Assembly: GCF_003851045.1 (NCBI RefSeq)
Contig: NZ_BFBX01000016.1
Coordinates: 63,506 to 127,505, forward strand
Length of the DNA stretch: 64,000 bases
Source of the DNA: Paenibacillus sp. 598K
GTDB taxonomy: Bacteria; Bacillota; Bacilli; Paenibacillales; Paenibacillaceae
Reading direction: 5' to 3'
Below, piece after piece: positions 56,377-64,000 of the stretch. Under the pieces are notes generated by a model. It searched no databases, had not been told where the DNA came from, and saw only the letters and a program-made list of their open reading frames with translations. Positions within the stretch are counted from its first letter, which is position 1, and each line of letters starts with the position of its first letter. A program made the translations under genes and the position numbers.

Positions 56377-59025
56377 CTATACATTGAAAGCCAATCTGCC
56401 TTGTCGTCTGGTGATCTCATTCGTGCCCTGAGCAACTGCGCGGACAAGATCCGTATTGCTCAAGTTTGGTTTGCTGCCCTGCTGGTTTGTTTGCTGTTTG
56501 ACGGCATGATAGATGCGATCCAAAGCCGCTACGACATCTTTGTTGTCCGATTCCGTGTTAATCATTGCCTCCAGTTTGGACAGAGGTGAGATGACTTCCG
56601 GGTCTGCCGCAGCTCCTCTATTATCCCCTACCATGGCGAGCGTTGGGCCGTAAGCCAAGCCGCCTTTGGCGAGTTTCGGGATTTTAGGGATGCTGATCCC
56701 AAACGATGATCCACCGCCCGCCCAATCCGGCACCCAATCCGGTACGTCAATGCTGATACTGTTGAGCCCGTCGATAACGCGATTGACCCCATCTATGATG
56801 AGGTTCAAAGGTGTTTTGACAATAGACCAGAGCGAATCAAACACACCCTTGAATATCTTTTGCACACTGTCCCATGCGTCGCTCCAGTTTCCTGTGAAAA
56901 TGTTGGTGATGAAGTTCAACAGACCCTCCAAGGTTGTCTTCAGCCCACCGATTAAGTCTTTGATCCCGCTGAAGACATTGTCGAAGACTGTTTTGAAGAC
57001 TCCCCCGATGAACTCTGCAATCGGCTTCCCAACTTCCTTCCAAAGGAATTCCAATACGCCGATAATGGATTCGATATCCGACATGAGCGTGGTGATCATA
57101 AACGTGCCGAGCGGCTTCAATACTTTCTCCCAAAGGAACTGAAATACCGCCGATACAGCTTCCACGGCAGGCTTAACCAGATCCTTCAAGGCGTTGCCTA
57201 GCGGTACAAGGACATTGTTCCATAGGTTTTTAGCGACGTCTGTCACCAACTTAAGAGCGATGACGAGGACATCACCAACGACATTAGCAACAGGTGTGAC
57301 AACCTGTTTCCAGAACCACAACAAAAACTCGCCGAACGGTTTCAGGATGTTCTTCCAGAGCCATTCGGAAGCCTTCGTTACTGCTTCCCAAGCCTTCACG
57401 AGGACTGTTCCGAGCCATGAACCAAAAGGCTTGAGTACGTTATCCCACAGCCACTTAGCACCTGTCCCTACAGCCTCCCAAGCTTTCGTCAGGTTGGTTC
57501 CGAGCCATGACCCAAACGGCACCATGACATTATTCCATAAGTCCGATATGACATCTCCAATCGATTTGAAAATGCCATCAACCACACCCTTAAATCCTTC
57601 GTTCGTGCGGTAGAAGTAAATGAATGCAGCAACTAGCGCCCCGACAGCCAATACGATCCATCCAATCGGCCCGGATATAGCACCCAAGACCGCCACAATT
57701 GCAGTGCCTGCGCTTTTGACGGCTGCCACAATAGCTCCCCATCTCGATACAAGAAAGAATGTCGCAAACGCCGCTGCCAGTCCTCCTAATGCCGCAATAA
57801 TGATATCTTTGTTGGTAACAACGAACTCTCTCATGTTTTGGAAGGCGTTGCGCACTTTCTCAGCCATTGCTCGGGCCTTCTCGCCGACATCGATCATACC
57901 GGCACCCATTGCACCAAAGGCCCCGCCGCCAGCATCGACATTCATTGGCCCGATTTCATCCTCGGCGTCTTTATCTTTGTCCTTGCCACTACCCGAGTCC
58001 GATTTATTACCGATCAGGTTCAATTGGTCAAATCCCGCGACAGATGTCTGAGCCTTCTTGCCCGCTTTCTTGGCTTTGTCTCCCGACTTGGCCGCAGCCT
58101 TACCAGCCTTGTCATAAGCATCACCCAAGCCGCCGACAGCTTTTGTTTGTTGGTCGATGCCTTGTGTCTGTGTCTTCTGCGCAGCTCCCCCGCCGAATAA
58201 AGCAGTGACAAACTGAGCGATAAAGTTAGCCACTGTAGCCAAGGCCGTAGCCATCCGCGTTAATGCCGGTAGTACGGAATTGTAAATCGGCAAAAACGCC
58301 TGACCAAGAGCCAGACGGGTGTTTTTGAGTTGGGCCACAAAGACCGCTTGTCGATAGGCTGTGTTTTGCGCTACCTCTGTACCGTACTTGGATGTGGCTT
58401 GTTCCAAGATACCCATGAGCCGGATCTGCTGCTGCACTTGAAAGCTGAGTTGGTTCCAGCTTTTCCCGTTGGCAAAGGCTCGGAAGGCTTCTGTTGACTC
58501 GATCATTGAGACATTGACGTTGATGCCAAGATCCTCGATAGCCTCCGTGTTGCCTAGCAGACCGGAACGAATCCTCTCCATCGTGTCTTCCATCGTCCTA
58601 CCGGTGGCGGCTGCGGTGATGGCCGACGCCTTGAGTAGGTCTTGGGTGTTCTTTGTCGTCTCCTCTACCGTCTTGGAAAAAGAACTAATCAGATTGGAGT
58701 AGACCGCTGCATACTTGGTGATTTCGAGAGTCGACATACCCAGCGCCCGCTCGTTGTCCTTGGCCCACTTCTGAAAGGAGCCCGCACTGCTGCCGAGCGT
58801 CCGGTTGATCTGCATGATCGCTGCTTCAAGCTGCATCGCATCTTTGACTGCACTACCGATAGCCAAGCCGCTGCCAACCATAGCGAGGATCGCGCCAATG
58901 GCCTGTACAGTCTTAGAAATTCGCCCCCGAAACTGCTCCATGTCTTTTTGGGCCTGTTGCATGGATTTCCGCATCGCACTAAAATCAGCGCCCATGCGGA
59001 TCATTAGGTTCTTAACTACTGCCAT
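56377..59025 (-). CDS. Tape measure protein
   Basis: 882 residues. Long helical protein with coiled-coil start (MRKSMQQAQKDMEQFRGRIS), several hydrophobic helices in the middle (AALGGLAAAFATFFLVSRWGAIVAAV, SGPIGWIVLAVGALVAAFIYFY) and a repeat of about 37 residues (WDNVLKPFGSWLGTVLVKAWEAVTKASEWLWKNILKPFG pattern, about 500-650). It sets tail length. ATG overlaps the end of the G/GT tail chaperone frame. Confidence 0.92.
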   Translation of the reverse strand: MAVVKNLMIRMGADFSAMRKSMQQAQKDMEQFRGRISKTVQAIGAILAMVGSGLAIGSAVKDAMQLEAAIMQINRTLGSSAGSFQKWAKDNERALGMSTLEITKYAAVYSNLISSFSKTVEETTKNTQDLLKASAITAAATGRTMEDTMERIRSGLLGNTEAIEDLGINVNVSMIESTEAFRAFANGKSWNQLSFQVQQQIRLMGILEQATSKYGTEVAQNTAYRQAVFVAQLKNTRLALGQAFLPIYNSVLPALTRMATALATVANFIAQFVTALFGGGAAQKTQTQGIDQQTKAVGGLGDAYDKAGKAAAKSGDKAKKAGKKAQTSVAGFDQLNLIGNKSDSGSGKDKDKDAEDEIGPMNVDAGGGAFGAMGAGMIDVGEKARAMAEKVRNAFQNMREFVVTNKDIIIAALGGLAAAFATFFLVSRWGAIVAAVKSAGTAIVAVLGAISGPIGWIVLAVGALVAAFIYFYRTNEGFKGVVDGIFKSIGDVISDLWNNVMVPFGSWLGTNLTKAWEAVGTGAKWLWDNVLKPFGSWLGTVLVKAWEAVTKASEWLWKNILKPFGEFLLWFWKQVVTPVANVVGDVLVIALKLVTDVAKNLWNNVLVPLGNALKDLVKPAVEAVSAVFQFLWEKVLKPLGTFMITTLMSDIESIIGVLEFLWKEVGKPIAEFIGGVFKTVFDNVFSGIKDLIGGLKTTLEGLLNFITNIFTGNWSDAWDSVQKIFKGVFDSLWSIVKTPLNLIIDGVNRVIDGLNSISIDVPDWVPDWAGGGSSFGISIPKIPKLAKGGLAYGPTLAMVGDNRGAAADPEVISPLSKLEAMINTESDNKDVVAALDRIYHAVKQQTNQQGSKPNLSNTDLVRAVAQGTNEITRRQGRLAFNV

Positions 59026-59365
59026 TCTCGCACCTTCTCGTTCCGCCGAATGCGGCGTTCAGATTTTTAACGATGGCTAACATCTCTTCCGGCGATTGCT
59101 GACGCTTTTTATTCGGTTGCTTACTGAGCAGCTTCTTGAGCGACGGCATCGGCTTCGTCGAACGGCTCCACCCGGCGTTGAGGTAAAACAACGTCATGCG
59201 CTCGTCCATCTCGGCACGTTGCCGCTCGTTAAACGCCATGATCTGCAAATTGAGCTCATGCGGCGTCATCTCGTTGTATTCGTGGACCTTCAGACCAATG
59301 GAGAGCGCGGCCTTTAGCGATTCTTCCCAGTCCCACGGTTGGGGCTCCCCGCTGCCGCCTGTGGG
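59012..59365 (-). CDS. Tail assembly chaperone, -1 frame extension (GT product)
   Basis: Second frame of the tail chaperone. From the slippery GGGAAAC at 59371-59365 it continues P-T-G-G-S-G-E-P-Q then PWDWEESLKAALSIGLKVHEYNEMTPHELNLQ... with the conserved NLQIMAFNERQRAEM segment, giving a fused protein of about 223 residues. The ATG at 59269 would give only 85 residues and cuts the conserved block, so the frameshift reading is preferred. The fused form joins tape measure and tail tube during assembly. Confidence 0.8.
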   Translation of the reverse strand, partial: PTGGSGEPQPWDWEESLKAALSIGLKVHEYNEMTPHELNLQIMAFNERQRAEMDERMTLFYLNAGWSRSTKPMPSLKKLLSKQPNKKRQQSPEEMLAIVKNLNAAFGGTRRCENGSS

Positions 59366-59682
59366 TTTCCCACCATGAATTTGCCGAAGGACGAAGCGAA
59401 TGCTTCTTGCATCTTTTCAATCAATTCCTCGTAAGATGCCATGTCCAATAGATCCTCGATCTGATCCATTTCGAGCGTTTCGTTGTTGTCTCTCGCGTCG
59501 GAGAGCAGGCCGCAGTAGAAGAAGATTTCAATCTTCTCCGCGTCGAAGTTATCCATGTCGATATTCTCAATCGACGTACCCGTGAGAGCCTGGAGTTTCT
59601 TCAACGCCTTGTGCCCAAACCGCAATTCGCGTGGTCGGTCCAGATAAATCATGACTGCATCGTTCTTGTTGGCATTCGTCAA
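59314..59682 (-). CDS. Tail assembly chaperone G
   Basis: 122 residues: NANKNDAVMIYLDRPRELRFGHKALKKLQALTGTSIENID, EKIEIFFYCGLLSDARD, YEELIEKMQEAFASSF. Short form that ends 17 codons after the slippery site. TTG start with GGAGGG. Standard place between tail tube and tape measure. Confidence 0.8.
   Translation of the reverse strand: MTNANKNDAVMIYLDRPRELRFGHKALKKLQALTGTSIENIDMDNFDAEKIEIFFYCGLLSDARDNNETLEMDQIEDLLDMASYEELIEKMQEAFASSFGKFMVGNPQAAAGSPNRGTGKNR
59365..59371 (-). promoter_or_regulatory. -1 frameshift site GGGAAAC of the tail chaperone
   Basis: In-frame G GGA AAC (codons GTG-GGA-AAC-CCA) inside the perfect small palindrome GTGGGAAACCCAC. Slippage leads straight into the open -1 frame. 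Confidence 0.8.
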
Positions 59683-59694
59683 TGTAATCCCTCC

Positions 59695-59726
59695 AAAAAT
59701 AAAAATAGGCCGGATAGACCGGCCTT
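59695..59726 (-). terminator. Hairpin after the tail tube gene
   Basis: Minus strand GGCCGG-TCTAT-CCGGCC followed by TATTTTTATTTTTGG. It would reduce transcription from the abundant tail tube gene into the chaperone. Confidence 0.7.
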
Positions 59727-60126
59727 ACGGCAGTACCAGAGTCGGCTCGCCAGATACCTTCAGCGTGCCCTCGAAGGATAATGCATCTTCCAGCTCCGCG
59801 CCGGTCGAGAAACCTGTCACAACAGCGTTGAATTCCCACGATGTTTCCATTTCTGGTGGGAAGACGATCTTGCAGGCGCTGGTCGCACCGGACTTGAAGG
59901 CTTGGTAGATCGCCGCTTGTCCCGCATTGTCAGGCATGAAGAAGCCAGAGATACCAACCTCTCCACCATCCTTGAAGCCACCAATGAACTCCCGGTAGCC
60001 GCCGTCGCTATCCAATGTTGTTGTATCGATTGTGTCGGCGGACAATTCAAGTCCGCTGATGGACGTAATACCGCCGACCGTAATAGTGCCGATCATGAGT
60101 GTTGTGCCTACCGCTCTTTGTGCCAC
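59725..60126 (-). CDS. Major tail (tube) protein
   Basis: 133 residues of tail tube fold: GTTLMIGTITVGGITSISGLELSADTIDTTTLDSDGGYREFIGGFKDGGEVGISGFF (landmark at about 8-65), ending in GTLKVSGEPTLVLP. GTG start with AGGAGG at eight bases. Confidence 0.88.
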   Translation of the reverse strand: MAQRAVGTTLMIGTITVGGITSISGLELSADTIDTTTLDSDGGYREFIGGFKDGGEVGISGFFMPDNAGQAAIYQAFKSGATSACKIVFPPEMETSWEFNAVVTGFSTGAELEDALSFEGTLKVSGEPTLVLP

Positions 60127-60138
60127 GCGTCCAACCTC

Positions 60139-60537
60139 CTAAAGGTGAAATGTCAAACTGATATTGCATCTGTGCAGCGCTGGTAAAGCCTCGTATAGCT
60201 CCGTGGGGTCCTCATAGGTGAGGTCTTGGATGAATGGACCCCCGTCGCCAATCACGCGCCTAGGGAACGATGTGATGACGCTCATAACCTGTTCGGTCAA
60301 GTCCTTGAGTTGGGGATAATCGGAGGTGAGGATGTTTAAATCCACATTGACACTCTTGTTTCGGGTAAACCCAGCAAGCGTCCGTATCTCCCGTCCGAAA
60401 CTGGACAAAAACACGATGTAAGGCGTCGTCACCGGCAGACCATCCAAGCCCATTTGCGGGGCGTTAGCTGGGTAGGTTTTGCCGTTCAGAGGCCCTATCG
60501 TGTCCAGTTCGAATATCATCGCTTCCTCAAGATTCAT
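60139..60537 (-). CDS. Tail completion / tail terminator protein
   Basis: 132 residues; DUF3168-like pattern with EAMIFELDTIGPLNGKTYPANAPQMG, TRNKSVNVDLNILTSDYPQLKDLTEQVMSVI. Standard place before the tail tube gene. Closes the head-proximal end of the tail. Confidence 0.65.
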   Translation of the reverse strand: MNLEEAMIFELDTIGPLNGKTYPANAPQMGLDGLPVTTPYIVFLSSFGREIRTLAGFTRNKSVNVDLNILTSDYPQLKDLTEQVMSVITSFPRRVIGDGGPFIQDLTYEDPTELYEALPALHRCNISLTFHL

Positions 60538-60541
60538 GTCA

Positions 60542-60991
60542 TCACCTCGCTCTCCAAGCTTTGTCTACTGCTTTTCCGGCCACCTCAATGACTCGGGATT
60601 CAATGCGCGTCACATTCTCCACCAGACCACGACGTAAAAAACGGTAGCCAGGGACGTATCCCCCATCTACCGTCATAAAGCCGTATTCCATTGAGGCCGG
60701 ATAGTAATAGCGCGTTCCGTCCTTTGTCGTTTTGACAAAGATATCGTTCTTGGCAGGGTCCATCATAATGTCATAGACTGCCTTGCCGATCTTTGTCCGG
60801 CGTTCCTTTTTCATGATGATGCCTGACTTCAGGTCTCCTGTGTCCTCCGGCGCATTGGCTTTAGAAGCCCTGAGAGGGATCGTAGCGCCTGCCCTCGCAG
60901 CCTGGGTAACAATGGTCTGTGGCACTTTGCCAAGGCGCTTCATCGCCCTCTCAAGCTCCTTCATACCTTCGATCCTCGTCCCCCTAGCCAT
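60542..60991 (-). CDS. HK97 gp10-like tail component
   Basis: 149 residues: GMKELERAMKRLGKVPQTIVTQAARAGATIPLRASKANAPEDTGDLKSGIIMKK (landmark), YYPASMEYGFM and GYRFLRRGL, the HK97-gp10 pattern. Neck/tail joining protein. Overlaps the head closure gene by eight bases. Confidence 0.85.
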   Translation of the reverse strand: MARGTRIEGMKELERAMKRLGKVPQTIVTQAARAGATIPLRASKANAPEDTGDLKSGIIMKKERRTKIGKAVYDIMMDPAKNDIFVKTTKDGTRYYYPASMEYGFMTVDGGYVPGYRFLRRGLVENVTRIESRVIEVAGKAVDKAWRAR

Positions 60992-61301
60992 CCTTCTTCA
61001 CCATCGGGAATCGAGAGCAGACCAGTTCCAGCTTTTCCCCGGATTTCGAGAAGTTCCGAATGATGTAGTAAGTTGTTCCCTCGTAGATCAACTTTGGTTC
61101 CTCTCTGTATTCCTCGGCCAGAATTTCGAACATGATTTCCGGCTTCATGCCGACCGCCAACGCCTGGTAAAACTCGGACTGGCGAGCCGACTTCTTGTTG
61201 GCGTAAACATCCCTCGCCGGTGCGTCAACATCCCTCAATGAGTTGTAAGGCCCGCGCTCTTTCACAACAGCTACGAGCCCTACAACATCTCTCCACATCA
61301 T
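60984..61301 (-). CDS. Head closure protein
   Basis: 105 residues, head-tail adaptor pattern: YNSLRDVDAPARDVYANKKSARQSEFYQALAVGMKPEIMFEI (landmark) and KLIYEGTTYYIIRNFSKSGEKLELVCSR. Seals the filled head. ATG overlaps the upstream stop. Confidence 0.8.
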   Translation of the reverse strand: MMWRDVVGLVAVVKERGPYNSLRDVDAPARDVYANKKSARQSEFYQALAVGMKPEIMFEILAEEYREEPKLIYEGTTYYIIRNFSKSGEKLELVCSRFPMVKKDG

Positions 61302-61591
61302 GGGGTATCACTTCCTACCGTGTACTCCTGTGACAAGCTCAGATGGGCCTTCAGGGACTCGTAGGAGGCGGCAAAGCGTACCGCCTCCGGGTTGTCGAAT
61401 CCGAAGTTGGCCTTGGCATATACGATGATGGCCCGCTTGATAAGAGGGTCGGTATCAATGTCCACCTTCGCCGCGATCACTCCGCAAAGTTTAAGGTCGT
61501 CTCTCGCGGCTGCAATGATGTCCTCGACCTCGATGTCAAACGTTGTGTTACTCGGGCTGATGCGAAGTGATTTTTTCACCGTTTCCAGCAT
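61298..61591 (-). CDS. Head-tail connector protein (gp6-like)
   Basis: 97 residues, helical: LETVKKSLRISPSNTTFDIEVEDIIAAARDDLKLCGV, LIKRAIIVYAKANFGFDNPEAVRFAASYESLKAHLSL. DNA-packaging adaptor pattern. Start ATG 61591; other ATGs a few codons earlier are possible. Confidence 0.78.
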   Translation of the reverse strand: MLETVKKSLRISPSNTTFDIEVEDIIAAARDDLKLCGVIAAKVDIDTDPLIKRAIIVYAKANFGFDNPEAVRFAASYESLKAHLSLSQEYTVGSDTP

Positions 61592-61772
61592 TGTCATCAC
61601 CCTGTTCTTTGTCCGTTTTGCGCTTACGCGATGGTTTATCTTCGGCAAGCACCTCGATGATTCCGGCTTTTTGCAGACAGGTGATGTGCGCCTTGTCGGG
61701 GCAGCTATACGCCGCCCCTCGCTGGAACATCTTCTTGTTCACCGGACAATAAAAAGATCTGAGTACATTCAT
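61548..61772 (-). CDS. Small protein between capsid and connector
   Basis: 74 residues: MNVLRSFYCPVNKKMFQRGAAYSCPDKAHITCLQKAGII then a Lys/Arg/Glu-rich tail. Common filler protein at this place in HK97-type phages; three Cys may bind a metal. Function unknown. Confidence 0.6.
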   Translation of the reverse strand: MNVLRSFYCPVNKKMFQRGAAYSCPDKAHITCLQKAGIIEVLAEDKPSRKRKTDKEQGDDNAGNGEKITSHQPE

Positions 61773-61782
61773 GGCATCACCA

Positions 61783-62955
61783 TTAGGCGTCGCGCTTAAC
61801 GCGAATGAAGCCGTTGTGCGCGATTACGTTACCGCCCGCATATACCGACCCGCGATGAGCCACTTGGCCGGACTTAAATTTGTAATCCTCCGAGCGGCGA
61901 ACGTCGATGTCAGAAAAGATAGTCAGCAAGTAATTTTGGAGATTGCCGTAAGCCATCCCAAAATCACCAGCAGTTCCAGCCGCGCTCAGACGTTTGCACG
62001 CAGAGTTGATGATGAACCGAATGCCGTCGATTGTTCCGGTATTGCCGTTGGAGCGAATGGTGTGAATCTTGTTGCCGTTCCCGTCCCGCAGTTGAGCGAA
62101 AGCTTTCAGATCGAGCTTGTTCAGAATGAGTGTTGCTCCACCTTCGACATCTTCATCACCGCCATAGCTGTAGACGATCTCATCCAGGAGGTTGTCATCG
62201 ATTGCCGTGATTTCGAGGTCCTTGTTTGCATCAATAGCAACCGGAGAGGCGAAGATGCCCATGAGCCGGTTTGTTGCGCCGGTGCCAATCAGGATTTGAC
62301 GGGAGATCCGTTTGCGGATTGCGATTCGAATGCCGCGCATGACCTCCGAATCATAATCGACATCCGGCAATTCGAGAACGCCTTGGTCCACTTCGGAGTA
62401 CGACGTGATTTTGCTTTTGATAATTGCCGCCTTGCCGAATTGGGCGTCGTCTTCGTCGTAATCTGCGTCATCCGCAACCTCACCAGCTTCGCCATAGCCC
62501 ACAACATAGCTTTTCTCGTAGCTCTCGCCGCCAATGCGTGGCGTCACCTGAACCAGATCGAGAAGCGAGGAGACTTCATTGAAGGTCGGCGACAAGGAGT
62601 CGGAATACCGCGTTGGGACCAGAATGCCAGTAGATGTCAGTTTTACTGCGTTGTTTGCGCGGAGCAGCGCTCCCCGCTCTGCTGATGGTCGGTCCCAAAA
62701 ATCAGGGATGCCAGCGCCTGGAGCTTGTTCGAGTGGAGCGTCGTCACCTGTAAGCATACCCGAACGCAGATCTTTCAGGCGGTCGTTCATGGCTGTTTTG
62801 TTGGCGCGGTCCTTTACCGCTTGGTCGTACTTGTTGTCGAGGGCTTCGATTTCTTGGCTCTTTTGTTCGAACTTATCCAAGCTGCCTTCATTGGCGTAAC
62901 CCTCCGCCTCTGCTACCAATGCTTTGCGAGCCTCTACGTATTGCTGTCTATTCAT
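61783..62955 (-). CDS. HK97-fold major capsid protein
   Basis: 390 residues. An N-terminal scaffold-like helical delta domain (about 1-75) is followed by the capsid fold: LTSTGILVPTRYSDSLSPTFNEVSSLLDLVQVTPRIGGESYEKS, a KAAIIKSKITSYSEVDQGVLELPDVD block and FGMAYGNLQNYLLTIFSDIDVRRSEDYKFKSGQVAHRGSVYAGG. The delta domain is removed by the neighbouring ClpP-like protease during maturation. Confidence 0.93.
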   Translation of the reverse strand: MNRQQYVEARKALVAEAEGYANEGSLDKFEQKSQEIEALDNKYDQAVKDRANKTAMNDRLKDLRSGMLTGDDAPLEQAPGAGIPDFWDRPSAERGALLRANNAVKLTSTGILVPTRYSDSLSPTFNEVSSLLDLVQVTPRIGGESYEKSYVVGYGEAGEVADDADYDEDDAQFGKAAIIKSKITSYSEVDQGVLELPDVDYDSEVMRGIRIAIRKRISRQILIGTGATNRLMGIFASPVAIDANKDLEITAIDDNLLDEIVYSYGGDEDVEGGATLILNKLDLKAFAQLRDGNGNKIHTIRSNGNTGTIDGIRFIINSACKRLSAAGTAGDFGMAYGNLQNYLLTIFSDIDVRRSEDYKFKSGQVAHRGSVYAGGNVIAHNGFIRVKRDA

Positions 62956-63691
62956 CCTCTACCACCGATCCCTTCAGTTTCATCAGTTTTATTTTGGCGG
63001 ACATAATCCGTTGTTGCTTTTCATTTTCTTCTGCTGCGGAAGCTTGGTTTTCCAGAGGTGGATTTATCTTCCCTGCGCCACTCTCCGCAAGTAACATGCG
63101 GACTTTGTTGACAACCTCCTCTGGCAGCATGCCGCTGAACGGAGCGCTGGCTGCGAGTTGTTTCTGTTCATCAAACATAACCTCGTCAGCGAACCCCTCT
63201 TTAACGGCGTCTTGAGCAGTCATCCATGTTTCGGCATTCATCATTCTTTTCAAGTCTTCCTCGGACTTTCCGGTTTTCAGACGATAGGCATTGGCAATGG
63301 AAGTGTTTGTGTTTTGGAGAAACTTAGCCCCATGCTCCATATCGCGATAATCCCCCGTTACGCGAGACCATGCGTTATGAATCATCATTTGAGCGGTTGG
63401 AGCCATAGCTACTAAGTCACAAGCCATAGCAATAACACTGGCTGCGCTTGCGGCTAGGCCAACCACCCTCGCAATTGTTCCGCCTTTGTACTGCTTCAAT
63501 GCAGCGAAGATTTCAGATCCCGCAAAAACAGAGCCTCCCCCAGAGTTGATGATTACATCGACATCCTCACCGTTAGCTTCTGCCAACTCGTCATATACAC
63601 TTTGGGGACTAACCGCTGCAATACCGAACCAATCATAAATCCACTTCTCGTCGTCGCCGACGATAACACCTTTGATGTTGACCGTCTTCAA
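62948..63691 (-). CDS. ClpP-like head maturation protease
   Basis: 247 residues. ClpP fold: VDVIINSGGGSVFAGSEIF, catalytic Ser in VVGLAASAASVIAMACD, catalytic His in TAQMMIHNAWSRVTG. TTG 63691 follows GGAGGTGAG; the longer frame upstream overlaps the terminator and portal. It processes the capsid scaffold domain. Confidence 0.88.
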   Translation of the reverse strand: MKTVNIKGVIVGDDEKWIYDWFGIAAVSPQSVYDELAEANGEDVDVIINSGGGSVFAGSEIFAALKQYKGGTIARVVGLAASAASVIAMACDLVAMAPTAQMMIHNAWSRVTGDYRDMEHGAKFLQNTNTSIANAYRLKTGKSEEDLKRMMNAETWMTAQDAVKEGFADEVMFDEQKQLAASAPFSGMLPEEVVNKVRMLLAESGAGKINPPLENQASAAEENEKQQRIMSAKIKLMKLKGSVVEDE

Positions 63692-63714
63692 ATTCTCACC
63701 TCCTTCCAAAGGCA

Positions 63715-63743
63715 AAATAAAAACACGGCTATTTGGCCGTGTC
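63715..63743 (-). terminator. Hairpin after portal
   Basis: Minus strand ACACGGC-CAAATA-GCCGTGT followed by TTTTATTTT; the portal stop codon lies in the loop. Confidence 0.7.
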
Positions 63744-64000
63744 TCTGACTGTTTGGGTATCAAGCCTCAGTATTGGTTCGTCCCCGCCCTCTAAAGGCGG
63801 GAGGTTCATCACTCGACGCCATTCATTTGGCGTCAATGAGCGTCGATCAACCATCTGTACGAGGTTGAGTTTGGTTTGCATGGAGGCAAAGCTCATATCC
63901 ATCGAATCGAATGCGATGCGATTACCGAATCCACGTTCCCTCGGTGAAAAAAGCTTTCTTGTGAACTCGCCAGAAGCTTGCAAGGCACATGGCTCAATCT
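63729..64000 (-). CDS. Portal protein, C-terminal end only
   Basis: Last 90 codons of a phage portal: EPCALQASGEFTRKLFSPRERG, DSMDMSFASMQTKLNLVQMVDRRSLTPNEWRRVMNLPP. The start is outside the window. The HK97-type order portal, protease, capsid confirms it. Confidence 0.8.
   Translation of the reverse strand, partial: IEPCALQASGEFTRKLFSPRERGFGNRIAFDSMDMSFASMQTKLNLVQMVDRRSLTPNEWRRVMNLPPLEGGDEPILRLDTQTVRDTAK

Larger units (their letters stand above)
15661..64000. mobile_element. Siphovirus-type prophage inserted in prkA (continues past window)
   Basis: More than 48 kb of phage genes in modular order: structural genes at the right, then lysis, accessory/SOS, signalling, CI/Cro switch, recombination, replication and late-regulator genes towards the left end at prkA. 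It has an HK97 capsid, ClpP protease, long tape measure and siphovirus tail, so it is a long-tailed phage. Terminase, the start of portal, integrase and the other attachment site are not in view. Nothing visible suggests decay: no broken major gene was found. Confidence 0.95.

Noticed and set aside
61771-62685. 304-codon plus-strand frame opposite the capsid gene
   Set aside because: Antisense to the HK97 capsid; no recognisable domain.
1-64000. CRISPR array, tRNA or rRNA genes, insertion sequences
   Set aside because: I saw no regular repeat-spacer series, no tRNA-like cloverleaf and no transposase frame; the internal repeats found are iterons, operators and protein repeats.

Overview
The window looks like the chromosome of a spore-forming Paenibacillaceae bacterium (Paenibacillus-like). 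The evidence is spoVR, a yhbH-type DUF444 gene and prkA within 11 kb of each other, a DUF423 and a DUF1805 (YunC) gene, a HemAT-like sensor, and several stalk-domain (copper amine oxidase N-like) proteins. Genus is an inference.

Host part (1-15.66 kb): the 3' part of mtnA; a DUF1805 gene; a GGDEF-EAL regulator; small membrane proteins; yhbH; an alpha/beta hydrolase; spoVR behind a good sigma-E-type promoter; a three-gene operon (circularly permuted ATP-grasp, alpha-E protein, transglutaminase) behind a promoter with a nested palindrome; a HemAT-like transducer; a LytTR regulator with a LexA box in its promoter; and the C-terminal 344 codons of prkA.

From about 15.66 kb to the window end lies one siphovirus-type prophage that cuts prkA in the middle of a conserved coding stretch. 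The other end of the phage and the prkA N-terminus are outside the window. Read leftwards from 64 kb (minus strand) it carries portal, ClpP-like protease, HK97 capsid, connectors, tail tube, G/GT tail chaperones with a -1 frameshift, tape measure, tail tip and fibre, holin-like proteins and an amidase. A plus-strand and SOS-linked accessory block follows (AlpA-like HTH, UmuC/UvrX-type polymerase plus YolD, secreted stalk protein). Next come an Agr/LytTR-like three-gene cassette with an AgrD-like peptide, a CI/Cro-type switch with five 16-bp operators, and a long early operon. That operon holds DUF3102, a sigma factor, MazF, YqaJ plus RecT, replication protein O with iterons inside it, a G39P-like loader, DnaB, more than 20 small genes, RuvC-like, DnaN, a LexA DNA-binding domain without peptidase, a MazG-like protein and an ArpU-type late regulator next to the attachment site. 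No integrase, excision recombinase or terminase is visible, so these should lie beyond 64 kb.

The most interesting points are: (1) a prophage splitting a sporulation kinase gene, which invites comparison with skin/sigK and SPbeta/spsM; (2) a minimal phage signalling cassette (membrane sensor without kinase, 43-aa AgrD-like peptide with Ser in the usual Cys zone, LytTR regulator without receiver) behind a tightly symmetric operator; (3) the same GGGAAAC heptamer at two -1 frameshift positions, one of which would fuse a phage protein to an AlpA-like HTH; (4) a CI without a cleavable domain next to a small HTH gene with a LexA box, suggesting indirect SOS induction.
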